A stretch of DNA of 64,000 nt from Prescottella equi (lineage in GTDB: Bacteria; Actinomycetota; Actinomycetes; Mycobacteriales; Mycobacteriaceae). Positions 55,770 to 64,000 of the stretch are shown here, piece after piece; positions within the stretch are counted from its first letter, which is position 1; every line of letters begins with the position of its first letter. A program made the translations under genes and the position numbers. The notes under the pieces were generated by a model, which saw nothing but the letters and a program-made list of their open reading frames with translations, had not been told where the DNA came from and did not search any database. The stretch lies in the NCBI RefSeq assembly GCF_020171745.1, contig NZ_JAIVAH010000022.1:1-64000 (forward strand), written 5' to 3'.

Positions 55770-55928
55770 GTGTGTTACCCCGTCACCTGCAAGACCTGTT
55801 CGAAGACCACCTGGGGTGGCTGCGGCCAACACGTCGACAGCGTCATGCGCACCGTCCCGGCCGGTGAGCGCTGCAAGTGCGAGAAGCCGGCCAAGTCGGG
55901 GTTCTTCGCGAACCTGTTCGGCCGCTGA
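55770..55928 (+). CDS. 52-residue cysteine-rich protein, probable metal/thiol binder
   Basis: Starts at GTG 55770 with GAGGAG 8 bases upstream. Cysteines at 2, 7, 10, 18, 35 and 37 with His21 form CxxC (CKTC) and CxC (CKC) pairs; the middle TTWGGCGQHVDSVM is the family core. Small proteins of this kind occur across actinobacteria without an assigned function. The CsoR-type site suggests copper (or persulphide) induction, making a small copper chaperone or metallothionein-like role plausible, as mycobacterial MymT has a similar size and control but a different sequence. Confidence 0.8.
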   Translation: MCYPVTCKTCSKTTWGGCGQHVDSVMRTVPAGERCKCEKPAKSGFFANLFGR

Positions 55929-55936
55929 CCGGGCTC

Positions 55937-55970
55937 GTGTGGGGGCGGATCTGCCGATCCGCCCCCACAC
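55937..55970. terminator. Strong bidirectional terminator
   Basis: GTGTGGGGGCGGATC (55937-55951) and GATCCGCCCCCACAC (55956-55970) pair perfectly around a 4-base loop, between the Cys-rich gene and the convergent sulfatase. Confidence 0.85.
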
Positions 55971-55980
55971 AACCGGCGCA

Positions 55981-58206
55981 CTACTCGACCTGTAGGGCGA
56001 TCCGCAGGTCCGCCTCGTCGAGCGAGGTGGTGATCCCGGATTCGACGGTGACTTTGTGCAGGACTCCCGTCCACGGGAACGGCGGACGATAGCGGTCGGA
56101 GACCGGCAGTCCGCGATCGCGGCCGAGCGTCAACGACGTGCCGCCGTGCTGCCATGCGTGCGGGAGGGCGTGCGGGCTGTCGGCCTCGACCAGGGGCACG
56201 TCGTCGACCGAGTACGTGATATCCAGTCCGCCGTCGGGCCGCGGCGCGATCCGCCAGGCCAGTTCGTGGCGACCGGTGTCGAGTTTCCCGGGTGCCGTCA
56301 CGGTGACCTCGCCGCCTGCGGATGCGATGGTGAGCGACGCGATTCCCTCGACCACGTAGGCGGCGAATCCTCCGTTGTGGTCCCCGAGGGCGAACAGCAC
56401 ACCGTTCCCTGCTCCGTCCGGCACGTCGATCGTCGCGCGGAGCGTGCCGCCGCCGTGCAGGCGCGGCAGCACCTCGTCGGACACCGGGCCACCTGCCGGG
56501 CGCAACGTGACCGACACACCCGGGGCGTACGGCCGCGGCGTCAGCCGGACGACGCGGCCGACCAGGCTGTCGGCGAGCGGCCGTACACCGTGGCGGTCCG
56601 CTTCGAGTTCCCACCGAGCCTCGAGGTCGCGCACGACATCAGGGTGGGAGTCGGCGACGTCGTGGGCCTCGGAGAAGTCGTCGTCCATCCGGAACAGCGA
56701 CCAGCGGTCGTCGGCGAAGTCTCGGCTGCCGGTCATGAGCAGCTCTTCGTCCAGGACGCCTGCCGAGACGTGGTCGGTGGTGGCCTTCCACCCGTCGCCG
56801 ACGATCGAACGGGAACCGAGCATCTCGAAGTACTGGCTGGAGCGAGGCGCCGCAGCGATGGCGTCGACGAACGTCGGAAGCAGGCTGGCACCGTCGACCG
56901 CTTGTTGCGGCACACCGCCGACGTGGTCGGGCACGGTCACGCCACACGCATCGAGGATGGTGGGCGCGATGTCGACGGCGTGCGCGAACTGCGTTCGCAC
57001 GTGCCCGGGGTCGGCGATCCGGCTGGGCCAGTGCACGACGAGGGGAACCCGGGTGCCGCCGAGCCAGGTGTAGCGCTTCCACAACCGGAACGGGGTGTTA
57101 CCGGCCCACGCCCATCCCCACGCGTAGTGCGGGTACCCGTCGACACCGCCCCAGTCGTCGAGCCGCTCCAGGCTGTCCGCGAGATCGTCGCGGATCCGGT
57201 GCGTGAACCGGTGCTCGTTGAAGGTTCCCGCGACACCGCCCTCGGCGCTGGCGCCGTTGTCCGACATCACCATGATCAGGGTGTCGTCGGTGACCCCGAG
57301 ATCGTCGAGGGTATCGAGGAGCCTGCCGATCTGGGCGTCGGTGTGCGTGAGGAAACCGGCGTACACCTCGTGCATGCGGGCGTAGAGCCGACGCTCGTCG
57401 TCGGTGAGGTCGTCCCACGCCGGAACCCAGGACGGCCGCTCGGTCAGGGTCGTTCCCGACGGCACCACACCCTCGGCGACCTGGCGGGCGAAGACCTGCT
57501 CGCGCCAGCGGTCCCAGCCGAGGTCGAACCGTCCGGAGTAGGTGTCGGCCCAGGACCGCTCGACGTGGTGCGGGGCGTGCATGGCGCCGGGCGCGAAGTA
57601 CAGGAAGAAGGGCTTGCCCGGGGCGGACTGCTGCTGGCCCACCACCATCCGGATCGCCTCGTCGGTGAGGTCCTCGGTCAGGTGGTAGCCCTCGTCCGGT
57701 CCGCACGGCGGCTCCACGTAGGAGTTGTCCCGCACCAGCTCCGGCGCCCAGTGGTTGGCGTCGCCGCGCAGGAAGCCGTAGTAGCGCTCGAATCCGAGCC
57801 CGAGCGGCCAGCGGTCGTACGGGCCGGCGGCGGAGCGCTCACCGGACGGCGTCAGATGCCACTTGCCGACGGCCATCGTGTTCCATCCGGCGTCGCGCAG
57901 CACACGGGGGAGCGCGGCCGCCGTCGGCGGGATCTTGCCGGTGTAGCCGGGGTCGTCGGTGGGGACGTCGCACAGGAAGCCCATGCCGACGGAATGGTGG
58001 TTGCGGCCGGTGAGCAGCGCGGCGCGGGTCGGCGAACACAGTGCGGTCACGTGGAAGCGGTTGTACCGCAGACCGCCTCGCGCCAATCGGTCGATGTTCG
58101 GAGTCGCGATGTCCGAGCCGAAGCAACCGAACTGACCGAAGCCGAGGTCGTCGAGGAGGATCATGACGACGTTGGGTGCGCCGGCGGGCGCCTGTGCGGT
58201 GGTCAT
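55981..58206 (-). CDS. Arylsulfatase-family sulfatase
   Basis: 741 residues from ATG at 58206; no signal peptide, so cytoplasmic. Formylglycine motif CSPTRAALLTGRN with Cys57, metal Asp19/Asp20 in ILLDDLGFG, AVGKWHLTP, HAPHHVERSW and MSDNGAS. Residues ~560-741 form a C-terminal beta-sandwich (GVLFALGDHNGGFAAYVVEG ... HELAWRIAP) that matches the partial sulfatase at the other end of the locus. Hydrolyses sulfate esters, releasing sulfate; activation needs a formylglycine-generating enzyme not in the window. Last gene of the ABC operon. Confidence 0.93.
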   Translation of the reverse strand: MTTAQAPAGAPNVVMILLDDLGFGQFGCFGSDIATPNIDRLARGGLRYNRFHVTALCSPTRAALLTGRNHHSVGMGFLCDVPTDDPGYTGKIPPTAAALPRVLRDAGWNTMAVGKWHLTPSGERSAAGPYDRWPLGLGFERYYGFLRGDANHWAPELVRDNSYVEPPCGPDEGYHLTEDLTDEAIRMVVGQQQSAPGKPFFLYFAPGAMHAPHHVERSWADTYSGRFDLGWDRWREQVFARQVAEGVVPSGTTLTERPSWVPAWDDLTDDERRLYARMHEVYAGFLTHTDAQIGRLLDTLDDLGVTDDTLIMVMSDNGASAEGGVAGTFNEHRFTHRIRDDLADSLERLDDWGGVDGYPHYAWGWAWAGNTPFRLWKRYTWLGGTRVPLVVHWPSRIADPGHVRTQFAHAVDIAPTILDACGVTVPDHVGGVPQQAVDGASLLPTFVDAIAAAPRSSQYFEMLGSRSIVGDGWKATTDHVSAGVLDEELLMTGSRDFADDRWSLFRMDDDFSEAHDVADSHPDVVRDLEARWELEADRHGVRPLADSLVGRVVRLTPRPYAPGVSVTLRPAGGPVSDEVLPRLHGGGTLRATIDVPDGAGNGVLFALGDHNGGFAAYVVEGIASLTIASAGGEVTVTAPGKLDTGRHELAWRIAPRPDGGLDITYSVDDVPLVEADSPHALPHAWQHGGTSLTLGRDRGLPVSDRYRPPFPWTGVLHKVTVESGITTSLDEADLRIALQVE

Positions 58207-58246
58207 GTGGCGGAGGTCCTTTCGCGGTGGCCCGCTGGGTTCGGTG

Positions 58247-59881
58247 TCAGACCGCGGCGGGATGCCGGTCGGTCGAGTGGGCGTGGCGACGCGACGGATC
58301 GGCCAGCGGCACCGCGTCGATCAGTGCCCGGGTGTAGGTGTCGCGGGGCGCGGTGAACACGGTGTCCACCGGCCCCGCCTCGATCACCGACCCCGACCGC
58401 AGGACCGCGACCCGGTCGGCGACCTGGTGGACCACCGCCAGGTCGTGGCTGACGAACAGGCATGCGAAGCCCAGCTCCTGCTGGATCGCGGTGAACAGTT
58501 CGAGCACCTCGGCCTGTACGGACACGTCGAGCGCGCTCGTCGGTTCGTCCGCGATGAGCAGCTTCGGTCGCAGCGCGAGCGCGCGGGCCAACGCGACCCG
58601 CTGGCGCTGTCCACCCGACAGTTGGTGCGGGAGCCGGTCGGCGAAGGCGGCGGGCAACCGGACGGCCTCGAGCAGCTCGAGCACGCGACGGCGGCGATCG
58701 ACCGCGGAGCCGACGCCGTGCACGTCGAGCGGCTCGCGGACACTGGCGGCGATCGTCAACCGGGGATCGAGCGATGTCGCGGGGTCCTGCTGGACGAACG
58801 CTACGTCGCGCCGCAGGTCGCGGAGGTGCCGGGCGGAGATCTCGCCGAGGTCGTGTCCCTCGACCAGCACCCGGCCGCCGGTGAGCGGCACCAGCCCGAC
58901 GGCGGTCCGTCCGAGCGTGGTCTTCCCGGAACCGGATTCGCCGACGAGCCCGAGGACCTCGCCGCGACGGACCGTGAGGCTCACCTCGTCGACGGCGCGG
59001 AAGGCGGGACTCCCGTGACGCGCGGGGTACGTGACCGTGGCGGCGTCGAACTCGAGCACGACGTCGGTGTCGGGCATCGATGGCGGCGCCACGGCTGCCT
59101 GCTCGGGCAGTCGCGGAACCGCCGCCAGCAGCGATCGGGTGTACGGGTGGGTCGGGGCGTCGAACACCGAATGCACACCGCCGGTTTCGACGACGCGGCC
59201 GGCGCGCATGACGACGACGCGGTCGGCGTGCTGTGCCACGACGCCCATGTTGTGGGTGATGAGCAGGATGCCCATGCCGGTTCGGCGGCGGATGCGGTCG
59301 AGCAGCGCCAGGATCTCGGCCTGCACCGTGACGTCGAGAGCCGTGGTCGGTTCGTCGGCGACGAGCAGGTCGGGTTCGCCGGCGAGGGCGAGCGCGATCG
59401 CGACCCGCTGCTTCTGTCCCCCGGACAGCTGGTGCGGGTAGTAGTCCACGCGCCGGTCGGGGTCGGGGATCTCCACCTGCCGGAGCAGGTCGATTGCCGC
59501 CGCGCGTGCGTCCGCCTTCGAGATCTTCCGGTGCGCGCGGATCGCCTCCCGCAACTGCCACCCGATGCGGCGCACGGGGTTCAACGCGCTCTGCGGCTCC
59601 TGGAAGATCAACGACACCGTGGTACCGCGCACGCGGTCGAGATCGGCCTCGGGTGCGCCGATCAGTTCGGCGCCGTCGAGCACGATCGACCCCCGGACCG
59701 CGGCGCCGTCGGGCAGCAGACCGAGGATCGCGCGCGCGGTCATGGACTTGCCGGAGCCGGATTCGCCGACCAGGGCCACGACCTCACCGCGGGCGACCTC
59801 GAGTGAGGCGGAGTCGACGGCGGGTCGTGCCCGCCCGAAGGCGATGGTCAGGTCGCGGATGTCGAGTAGTCGAGTGGTCAC
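58247..59881 (-). CDS. ABC transporter ATPase with two fused nucleotide-binding domains (DppDF type)
   Basis: 544 residues from GTG at 59881. Two complete ATPase halves: Walker [10 protein letters not shown] and VGESGSGKT, signatures [12 protein letters not shown] and [12 protein letters not shown], Walker [13 protein letters not shown] and [12 protein letters not shown]. The first half has the [12 protein letters not shown] end typical of oligopeptide/nickel ATPases. Drives the importer whose permeases and binding protein are encoded just upstream. Confidence 0.95.
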   Translation of the reverse strand: MTTRLLDIRDLTIAFGRARPAVDSASLEVARGEVVALVGESGSGKSMTARAILGLLPDGAAVRGSIVLDGAELIGAPEADLDRVRGTTVSLIFQEPQSALNPVRRIGWQLREAIRAHRKISKADARAAAIDLLRQVEIPDPDRRVDYYPHQLSGGQKQRVAIALALAGEPDLLVADEPTTALDVTVQAEILALLDRIRRRTGMGILLITHNMGVVAQHADRVVVMRAGRVVETGGVHSVFDAPTHPYTRSLLAAVPRLPEQAAVAPPSMPDTDVVLEFDAATVTYPARHGSPAFRAVDEVSLTVRRGEVLGLVGESGSGKTTLGRTAVGLVPLTGGRVLVEGHDLGEISARHLRDLRRDVAFVQQDPATSLDPRLTIAASVREPLDVHGVGSAVDRRRRVLELLEAVRLPAAFADRLPHQLSGGQRQRVALARALALRPKLLIADEPTSALDVSVQAEVLELFTAIQQELGFACLFVSHDLAVVHQVADRVAVLRSGSVIEAGPVDTVFTAPRDTYTRALIDAVPLADPSRRHAHSTDRHPAAV

Positions 59882-59903
59882 GAGGAGTCCTTGGGATGGT
59901 GGG

Positions 59904-60779
59904 TCACCGCAGCCTCGACCGGGCGGCGAGGGCTTGCGAGATCAGGAGCAGTCCGAGCACGAGGACGACGACGACGGCGAGCGGGCCGACGACGAAGAAC
60001 GGTGAGTGGTACGCGTTCTGCGTCCCCTCCTTGATGAGGGAGCCGAGCGACGGGGCCGGCGGAGTGATGCCGAGGCCGAGGAAACTCATGGCTCCCTCGA
60101 TGAACACCCCCACCGACATCGCCAGCGCGAGTTGCACCGTCAGCGGTTCGAGGCAGTTCGGCAGGACGTGTCGGCGCAGGATCCACCCCTCGTCCGCGCC
60201 GAGCGTCCGCGCGGCTTCGACGTAGGGCGCCTGCCGCACCGTGAGCACCGAGGTTCGGGTCAGCCGTCCGAACACCGGGACCTCGGCGAGCACGATCACC
60301 GTCGCGATCGTCCAGACACCCGGCCCGATCACCATCGTGAGCGCGATCGCGAGGACGATGGTCGGGAACGCCAGGATCAGGTCGAAGGAACGCTGGAGAA
60401 CGGTGTCGATCCACCCGATTCGCGTTGCGGCCAGGCCGAGCAGCGAGCCGATGACGGCGCCGAGCGGAACGGCCAGGAAGATCACGATCAGGTCGATCCG
60501 GATGCCGTACAGGGTGCGCGAGAGTACGTCGCGGCCGACCGAGTCGGTGCCGAACCAGTGGTCGCTGCTCGGACCGAGCAGGGTGGCGCCGGGCAACTGC
60601 GCGTCCGGCTCGAACGGGGCCAGCAGCGGGGCGAGAAGACCGGCCAGCACCACGACGCCGACGAGCGCCGCGCCGACGAGGCCACGACCGCTGCGCAGCG
60701 CCGCCCATCGACTGTCCCGGTCCGACCCGTCGTCGGTGGAGATCGAGTCGTCGAGTGCGGGCTCCGCAGTGGTGGTCAT
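59904..60779 (-). CDS. ABC transporter permease (DppC type)
   Basis: 291 residues from ATG at 60779, overlapping the stop of the upstream permease gene by 4 bases. N-terminal cytoplasmic tail, helix GLVGAALVGVVVLAGLLAPLLAP, then the HWFGTDSVGRDVLSRTLYGIR signature and the EAA loop VEAARTLGADEGWILRRHVLPN. Six transmembrane helices expected. Confidence 0.94.
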   Translation of the reverse strand: MTTTAEPALDDSISTDDGSDRDSRWAALRSGRGLVGAALVGVVVLAGLLAPLLAPFEPDAQLPGATLLGPSSDHWFGTDSVGRDVLSRTLYGIRIDLIVIFLAVPLGAVIGSLLGLAATRIGWIDTVLQRSFDLILAFPTIVLAIALTMVIGPGVWTIATVIVLAEVPVFGRLTRTSVLTVRQAPYVEAARTLGADEGWILRRHVLPNCLEPLTVQLALAMSVGVFIEGAMSFLGLGITPPAPSLGSLIKEGTQNAYHSPFFVVGPLAVVVVLVLGLLLISQALAARSRLR

Positions 60780-61735
60780 TCGTGGCCTCCCAGCCGGATT
60801 CGAGGATCGAGCGAGGCGTTGACCAGGTCGGTGACCAACTGAATGACGACGAACAGTCCGACCGAGAAGAGCAGCATCACCTGGACGACGGGATAGTCCC
60901 GGCTCGAGATCGCCCGCTCCAGGAGGTTGCCGAGGCCGGGCCACGCGAAGATGGCCTCGACGAGTACGGCGCCACCGAGTAGATGGCCGATCTGGATGCC
61001 GAGCACCGTCACCGTCGACGGCAGCGCGTTGGGCAGTACCTGCGTCAGGACGATGCGCCGCCGAGAGATCCCGAGGGCACGAGCGGTGGTGACGTAGGGC
61101 TCGGCAAGCTGACTGCGCAGCGACTCGGTGAGGAACCGGGTCAGTGCGGCCGCGATCGGCAGAGCGAGGCACACGGCGGGCAGCACCAGGTATTGCAGGG
61201 TGATGCCCGGATCGTCCAGAAAGCCCTTGCGGGGAATGCCACCCGCGGGCAGCACCGCCCACACCACCCCGAAGAGCACCATCAGGATCGCACCGGTGAC
61301 GAAGTTGGGGATCGCGACGGCGACGGTGCCGAAGGCGGTGGCGAGGCTGTTCAGCCACGGCCGGTCGACGATCACCGAGACGGTGCTCAGGACGAACGAG
61401 ATGACGAGCGCGAGCAGCAGTGCGGCCACGGCGAGGACCAGGGTGTTGCCCAGCGCGTCGAGCAGCAGTGTGCTGATGTCGCCGCCGAGGATGAGCGAGC
61501 GCCCGAGATCGAAGGTGGCAATCCCGCCGAGCCACGAGAAGTACCGGCCGAACTGTGATCCGGTCAGGCCGAGCTCGTCACGGATCGACTCGAGTGCCTC
61601 GGGGGAGGAGTCCGGGCCGGCCAGGATCACGGCCGGGTCGCCCGGCACGAGCCGTAGCAGGGTGAAGATCACCACCGAGCCGACGACGAGGACGATCAGA
61701 GCGGACGGGATCCGACGCAGGCTGTATCGCAGCAC
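60776..61735 (-). CDS. ABC transporter permease (DppB type)
   Basis: 319 residues from GTG at 61735, 6 bases after the binding-protein stop. Opening MLRYSLRRIPSALIVLVVGS and the GDPAVILAGPDSSPEALESIR loop are typical of DppB/OppB; EAA-type loop YVTTARALGISRRRIVLTQV. Forms the channel with the DppC-type partner. Confidence 0.94.
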   Translation of the reverse strand: MLRYSLRRIPSALIVLVVGSVVIFTLLRLVPGDPAVILAGPDSSPEALESIRDELGLTGSQFGRYFSWLGGIATFDLGRSLILGGDISTLLLDALGNTLVLAVAALLLALVISFVLSTVSVIVDRPWLNSLATAFGTVAVAIPNFVTGAILMVLFGVVWAVLPAGGIPRKGFLDDPGITLQYLVLPAVCLALPIAAALTRFLTESLRSQLAEPYVTTARALGISRRRIVLTQVLPNALPSTVTVLGIQIGHLLGGAVLVEAIFAWPGLGNLLERAISSRDYPVVQVMLLFSVGLFVVIQLVTDLVNASLDPRIRLGGHE

Positions 61736-61741
61736 CGTTCG

Positions 61742-63316
61742 TCACCCGCCCAGGTAGGCGTCGCTCAGGTCGAGCTCGCCCTTCTTGGTCCAGCCCACAC
61801 CGTGGACATCGGCGGACGTGGCCAGCTCGTTCTCGTGGTTGAACAGGCCGATCACGAAGGCGTTGTCGAGCAGCTCGGCGTTCAGTATCCGGTACGCGTC
61901 CTCGGCTTCGGCACTGCTCGGATCGGTTATTCTCCAGACCTTTTCGACGGCAGCCTGGTATGCGGGATCGATGAAGTTCGACGTGTTCTTGTTGGCGTTG
62001 TACACGTAGGCGCTGGTCGGCAGGGTGGCCGGGGTGTACTGCGCGAAGGTGTGTTCGGTGATCCACAGGCCGCCGTAGGTGCCCCCGATCAGGTTCTTGA
62101 GCGTGGTGGCCTGGTCCTGGGGCTGGAGCGTGGTCTCGATCCCGACCGCGGCGAGGTCGGCCTGCAGGATCTGCGCGACCGCCTCGGATTCGGTGGATCC
62201 CGCCGTGTACGCGACGGGGATGACCGGAACGCTGCCCGCCTCGGCGACCAGTGCCTTGGCCTTCTCGACGTCGTGGTCGTAGGTGTCGTTCAGGTCCGCG
62301 TCGAATGCGGGGGAGTACTCCGGCCAGGGCAAGGCGGCGACGTTCCCGTGCCCCTGGTAGACGTCGGCGACGATCCGATCACGGTCCACCGCATTGGCGA
62401 TCGCCTGCCGAACCCGGATGTCGCTGAGCCCCGGAGCCTGCACGTTGGCGCCGATGTACGCGGTGCGCTGCACGCCGGTCTGGTCGATCACCTGGAAGCC
62501 GGCGTTGCTGCCCAGTTCGTCGGCGTCACGGGGCGCGACGTTGAGCAGCATGTCGAGTTGGCCGGATCGCAGCTGCGAGACCCGGGTCTGAGCGTCGGGG
62601 ACGATGACGTACTCGACGCCGTCGAGGTGCGGCGCACCGCCCCAGTACCCCTTGTCTGCGTCGAACGTGATCGACACTCCCGGCTTCCAGGAGGTGAACC
62701 GGAACGCGCCGGTCCCGTTGTAGCCCTTGCCGGTACCGAGGTCGGGCAGGGTGTCCTGGTCGATGATCGGCATGACGTCGAGCAGGTCGAAGAAGTTGCC
62801 GGCGGGCTTGGCGAGCGTGAGCGTGATCGCGTGCGGGTCACTGGTGTCGAAGCCGGTGACGAGCGCGGCCGTCCGGGCGAGCTGTCCGGACCGGGTGGGG
62901 TCGGCGTACGTCCGGATACTGGCTTCCACGTCCGCCGAGGTGAACGGCTTTCCGTTGTGGAAGGTCACGTCGTCGCGCAGTGCCAGGTGCACCGACAGAT
63001 CGTCCTCGGAGACCTCCCAGGACGTCGCCAGTCGTGGCTGCGGGTCGAGGCTGTCGGCGGGGTAGCGGATGAGGGTGTCGTAGACCAGACCGGTGATGGC
63101 GGCCTGCGCGGGGGCGCCCGAGTACAGGGACGCGGGGGTGAGATCGCCGCCGTCGCCGATCCGAAGGACGCCGCCCTCGGTGACCTCGGCGCCGGTGTCG
63201 GCGCCGGCCTGGTCGACCGCCGAGTTGCACCCCGTGACACCGAGGACGCCGACGACGGACAGGGCGAGGGCTCCCAGCAGGGAGCGGCGCCGGGGGAAGG
63301 CGGGGCGGCTGAACAC
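61742..63316 (-). CDS. Family 5 ABC substrate-binding lipoprotein
   Basis: 524 residues from GTG at 63316. Arg-rich signal with lipobox GVTGC (Cys30). SBP_bac_5 features: RLATSWEVSEDDLSVHLALR, DVTFHNGKPFTSADV, GTGAFRFTSWKPG and the second lobe. Ligand unknown; with a sulfatase on each side a sulfate ester, sulfated sugar or peptide, or a host/plant sulfated metabolite is more likely than a plain dipeptide. Confidence 0.93.
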   Translation of the reverse strand: MFSRPAFPRRRSLLGALALSVVGVLGVTGCNSAVDQAGADTGAEVTEGGVLRIGDGGDLTPASLYSGAPAQAAITGLVYDTLIRYPADSLDPQPRLATSWEVSEDDLSVHLALRDDVTFHNGKPFTSADVEASIRTYADPTRSGQLARTAALVTGFDTSDPHAITLTLAKPAGNFFDLLDVMPIIDQDTLPDLGTGKGYNGTGAFRFTSWKPGVSITFDADKGYWGGAPHLDGVEYVIVPDAQTRVSQLRSGQLDMLLNVAPRDADELGSNAGFQVIDQTGVQRTAYIGANVQAPGLSDIRVRQAIANAVDRDRIVADVYQGHGNVAALPWPEYSPAFDADLNDTYDHDVEKAKALVAEAGSVPVIPVAYTAGSTESEAVAQILQADLAAVGIETTLQPQDQATTLKNLIGGTYGGLWITEHTFAQYTPATLPTSAYVYNANKNTSNFIDPAYQAAVEKVWRITDPSSAEAEDAYRILNAELLDNAFVIGLFNHENELATSADVHGVGWTKKGELDLSDAYLGG

Positions 63317-63433
63317 AGGAGGTCCTTTCGGGGACGTGTGGAGGGTCGAACCTGTTGGGGTGGAGGTGGTTCGGGTAACCGGGCACGCGGTCGAGGGCGG
63401 CCCGGAGACGGTACGACCCCAAAGTAAGGGGGG

Positions 63434-63446
63434 CCAATTAAATTGG
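63434..63446. promoter_or_regulatory. Palindrome in the ABC operon promoter region
   Basis: CCAATT-A-AATTGG is an exact AT-rich palindrome in the 189-base gap (63317-63505) between the partial sulfatase and the binding-protein gene, 118 bases before the latter. A regulator site or promoter for the ABC-sulfatase operon is likely; CCCCAAAG and GGGG runs around it could also form a weak terminator. Confidence 0.5.
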
Positions 63447-63505
63447 GGAGGTATCAGATCTCGATGCGTCGAACCCTTTGCAGGACTGCCGCTGTCGTTC
63501 GGCCG

Positions 63506-64000
63506 TCAGTGCGTGGAGAGCTCCGCTTCGAGCCGCTGGGCGCTGGTGGGCCGGCTGTCGGCGGCCTCGGTCTCGAGGGTGACCTCACCGACCCGGCCGG
63601 TGTACGGGTACTCACCGCCGCGGGCGTAGTCGGAGGTGACCGGCGTGCCGGGGTTCGCACCCACGGTCAGTCGACCGGATCCGAACAGGGCCGTGCGCTC
63701 GACGCGACCCTCCCCGACGATCCGACCGTCGATCAGGACCTGGCCGGTGCCGCCTCGCCCGATGCCGCCCCCGTCGTAGGTGAACAGGTACTCGACCAGG
63801 TGCTCGCCTGCGGTCAGTGGCTGGGTGGCGCGCACGTGCGTGGTAGCCACGCTGCACAGGTTGTGGGCGAACGTCACCAACCCTTCGCGGACGTAGAACG
63901 AGAGTCCGTTGAAGGAGTTGCCCAGGCTCACCAGGACGCCGTCGGACCCGTCGCTGTCGGCCACCACAGGCACGCTCACCCGGAACGACGTGTTCGACGT
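63506..64000 (-). CDS. C-terminal part of a second arylsulfatase
   Basis: The frame is open to the window edge, so the gene starts beyond it; 164 residues are visible. They match the C-terminal beta-sandwich of the sulfatase at 55981-58206: FRVSVPVVADSDGSDGVLVS / LGNSFNGLSFYVREGLVTFA, HLVEYLFTYDGGG, and YPYTGRVGEVTLE. The catalytic half is not visible, so activity cannot be judged. Confidence 0.85.
   Translation of the reverse strand, partial: TSNTSFRVSVPVVADSDGSDGVLVSLGNSFNGLSFYVREGLVTFAHNLCSVATTHVRATQPLTAGEHLVEYLFTYDGGGIGRGGTGQVLIDGRIVGEGRVERTALFGSGRLTVGANPGTPVTSDYARGGEYPYTGRVGEVTLETEAADSRPTSAQRLEAELSTH

Noticed and set aside
1-64000. CRISPR arrays, tRNA genes, insertion sequences, prophage
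   Set aside because: No regularly spaced repeats, no tRNA T-loop/acceptor combination, no transposase or phage-like genes were found by reading both strands.

Overview
The window is high-GC actinobacterial DNA from a mycolic-acid-containing genus, most likely Rhodococcus or a close relative. Evidence: a secreted antigen-85-type mycolyltransferase, an EspC-like type VII secretion protein, abundant GTG/TTG starts, an actinobacterial SOS box, and a backbone whose order (pdxS, tesB, pdxT, yebC, ruvCAB, yajC, secDF, lipoprotein, apt, rel, ppiase, glyoxalase-II-like, hisS ... Rv2578c-like radical SAM ... aspS) follows, as I remember it, the M. tuberculosis Rv2606c-Rv2572c region. Genus assignment is inference; no rRNA is present.

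Region 1 (1-21.3 kb) is conserved housekeeping: vitamin B6 synthesis (pdxS end, pdxT) interleaved with tesB, a reverse-strand permease and a mycolyltransferase; yebC; the SOS-controlled ruvCAB; Sec accessory genes yajC-secD-secF; a solute-binding-like lipoprotein; apt and rel; two tandem cyclophilins; a metallo-beta-lactamase-fold hydrolase; hisS and a small membrane protein. Many junctions are 1-4 nt overlaps, so long translationally coupled operons are likely.

Region 2 (21.3-37.6 kb) is accessory: a large LuxR-type ATPase regulator, malate dehydrogenase, a two-gene type VII secretion substrate pair, then a TetR gene divergent from a four-gene nitrogen operon (permease, two DUF1989 proteins of the UAAP/CgdAB type, and a urea-carboxylase-type carboxyltransferase that lacks its biotin carboxylase and biotin carrier domains). 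An MFS pump with its TetR regulator and a TetR/SDR pair follow, each with clear palindromic operators.

Region 3 (37.6-42.6 kb) is a probable copper-handling locus: a BNR-type lipoprotein, a multicopper oxidase, an M56 membrane protease, a BlaI/CopY repressor and a CcdA-like protein, linked by two matching BlaI-like operators.

Region 4 (42.6-55.7 kb) mixes cell-wall M23 peptidase, RidA, an SOS-box-bearing radical SAM gene, thiolase, AI-2E-type permease, acyl-CoA ligase, zinc metallopeptidase, aspS, a DUF389 protein, an APH-like kinase and a TetR/PIG-L pair with an exact repeat operator.

Region 5 (55.7-64 kb) starts with a 52-residue cysteine-rich protein behind a CsoR-type site, followed on the minus strand by a sulfatase / oligopeptide-type ABC importer operon flanked by two related sulfatases, the outer one running off the window. 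No tRNA, rRNA, CRISPR array, insertion sequence or phage gene was recognised.
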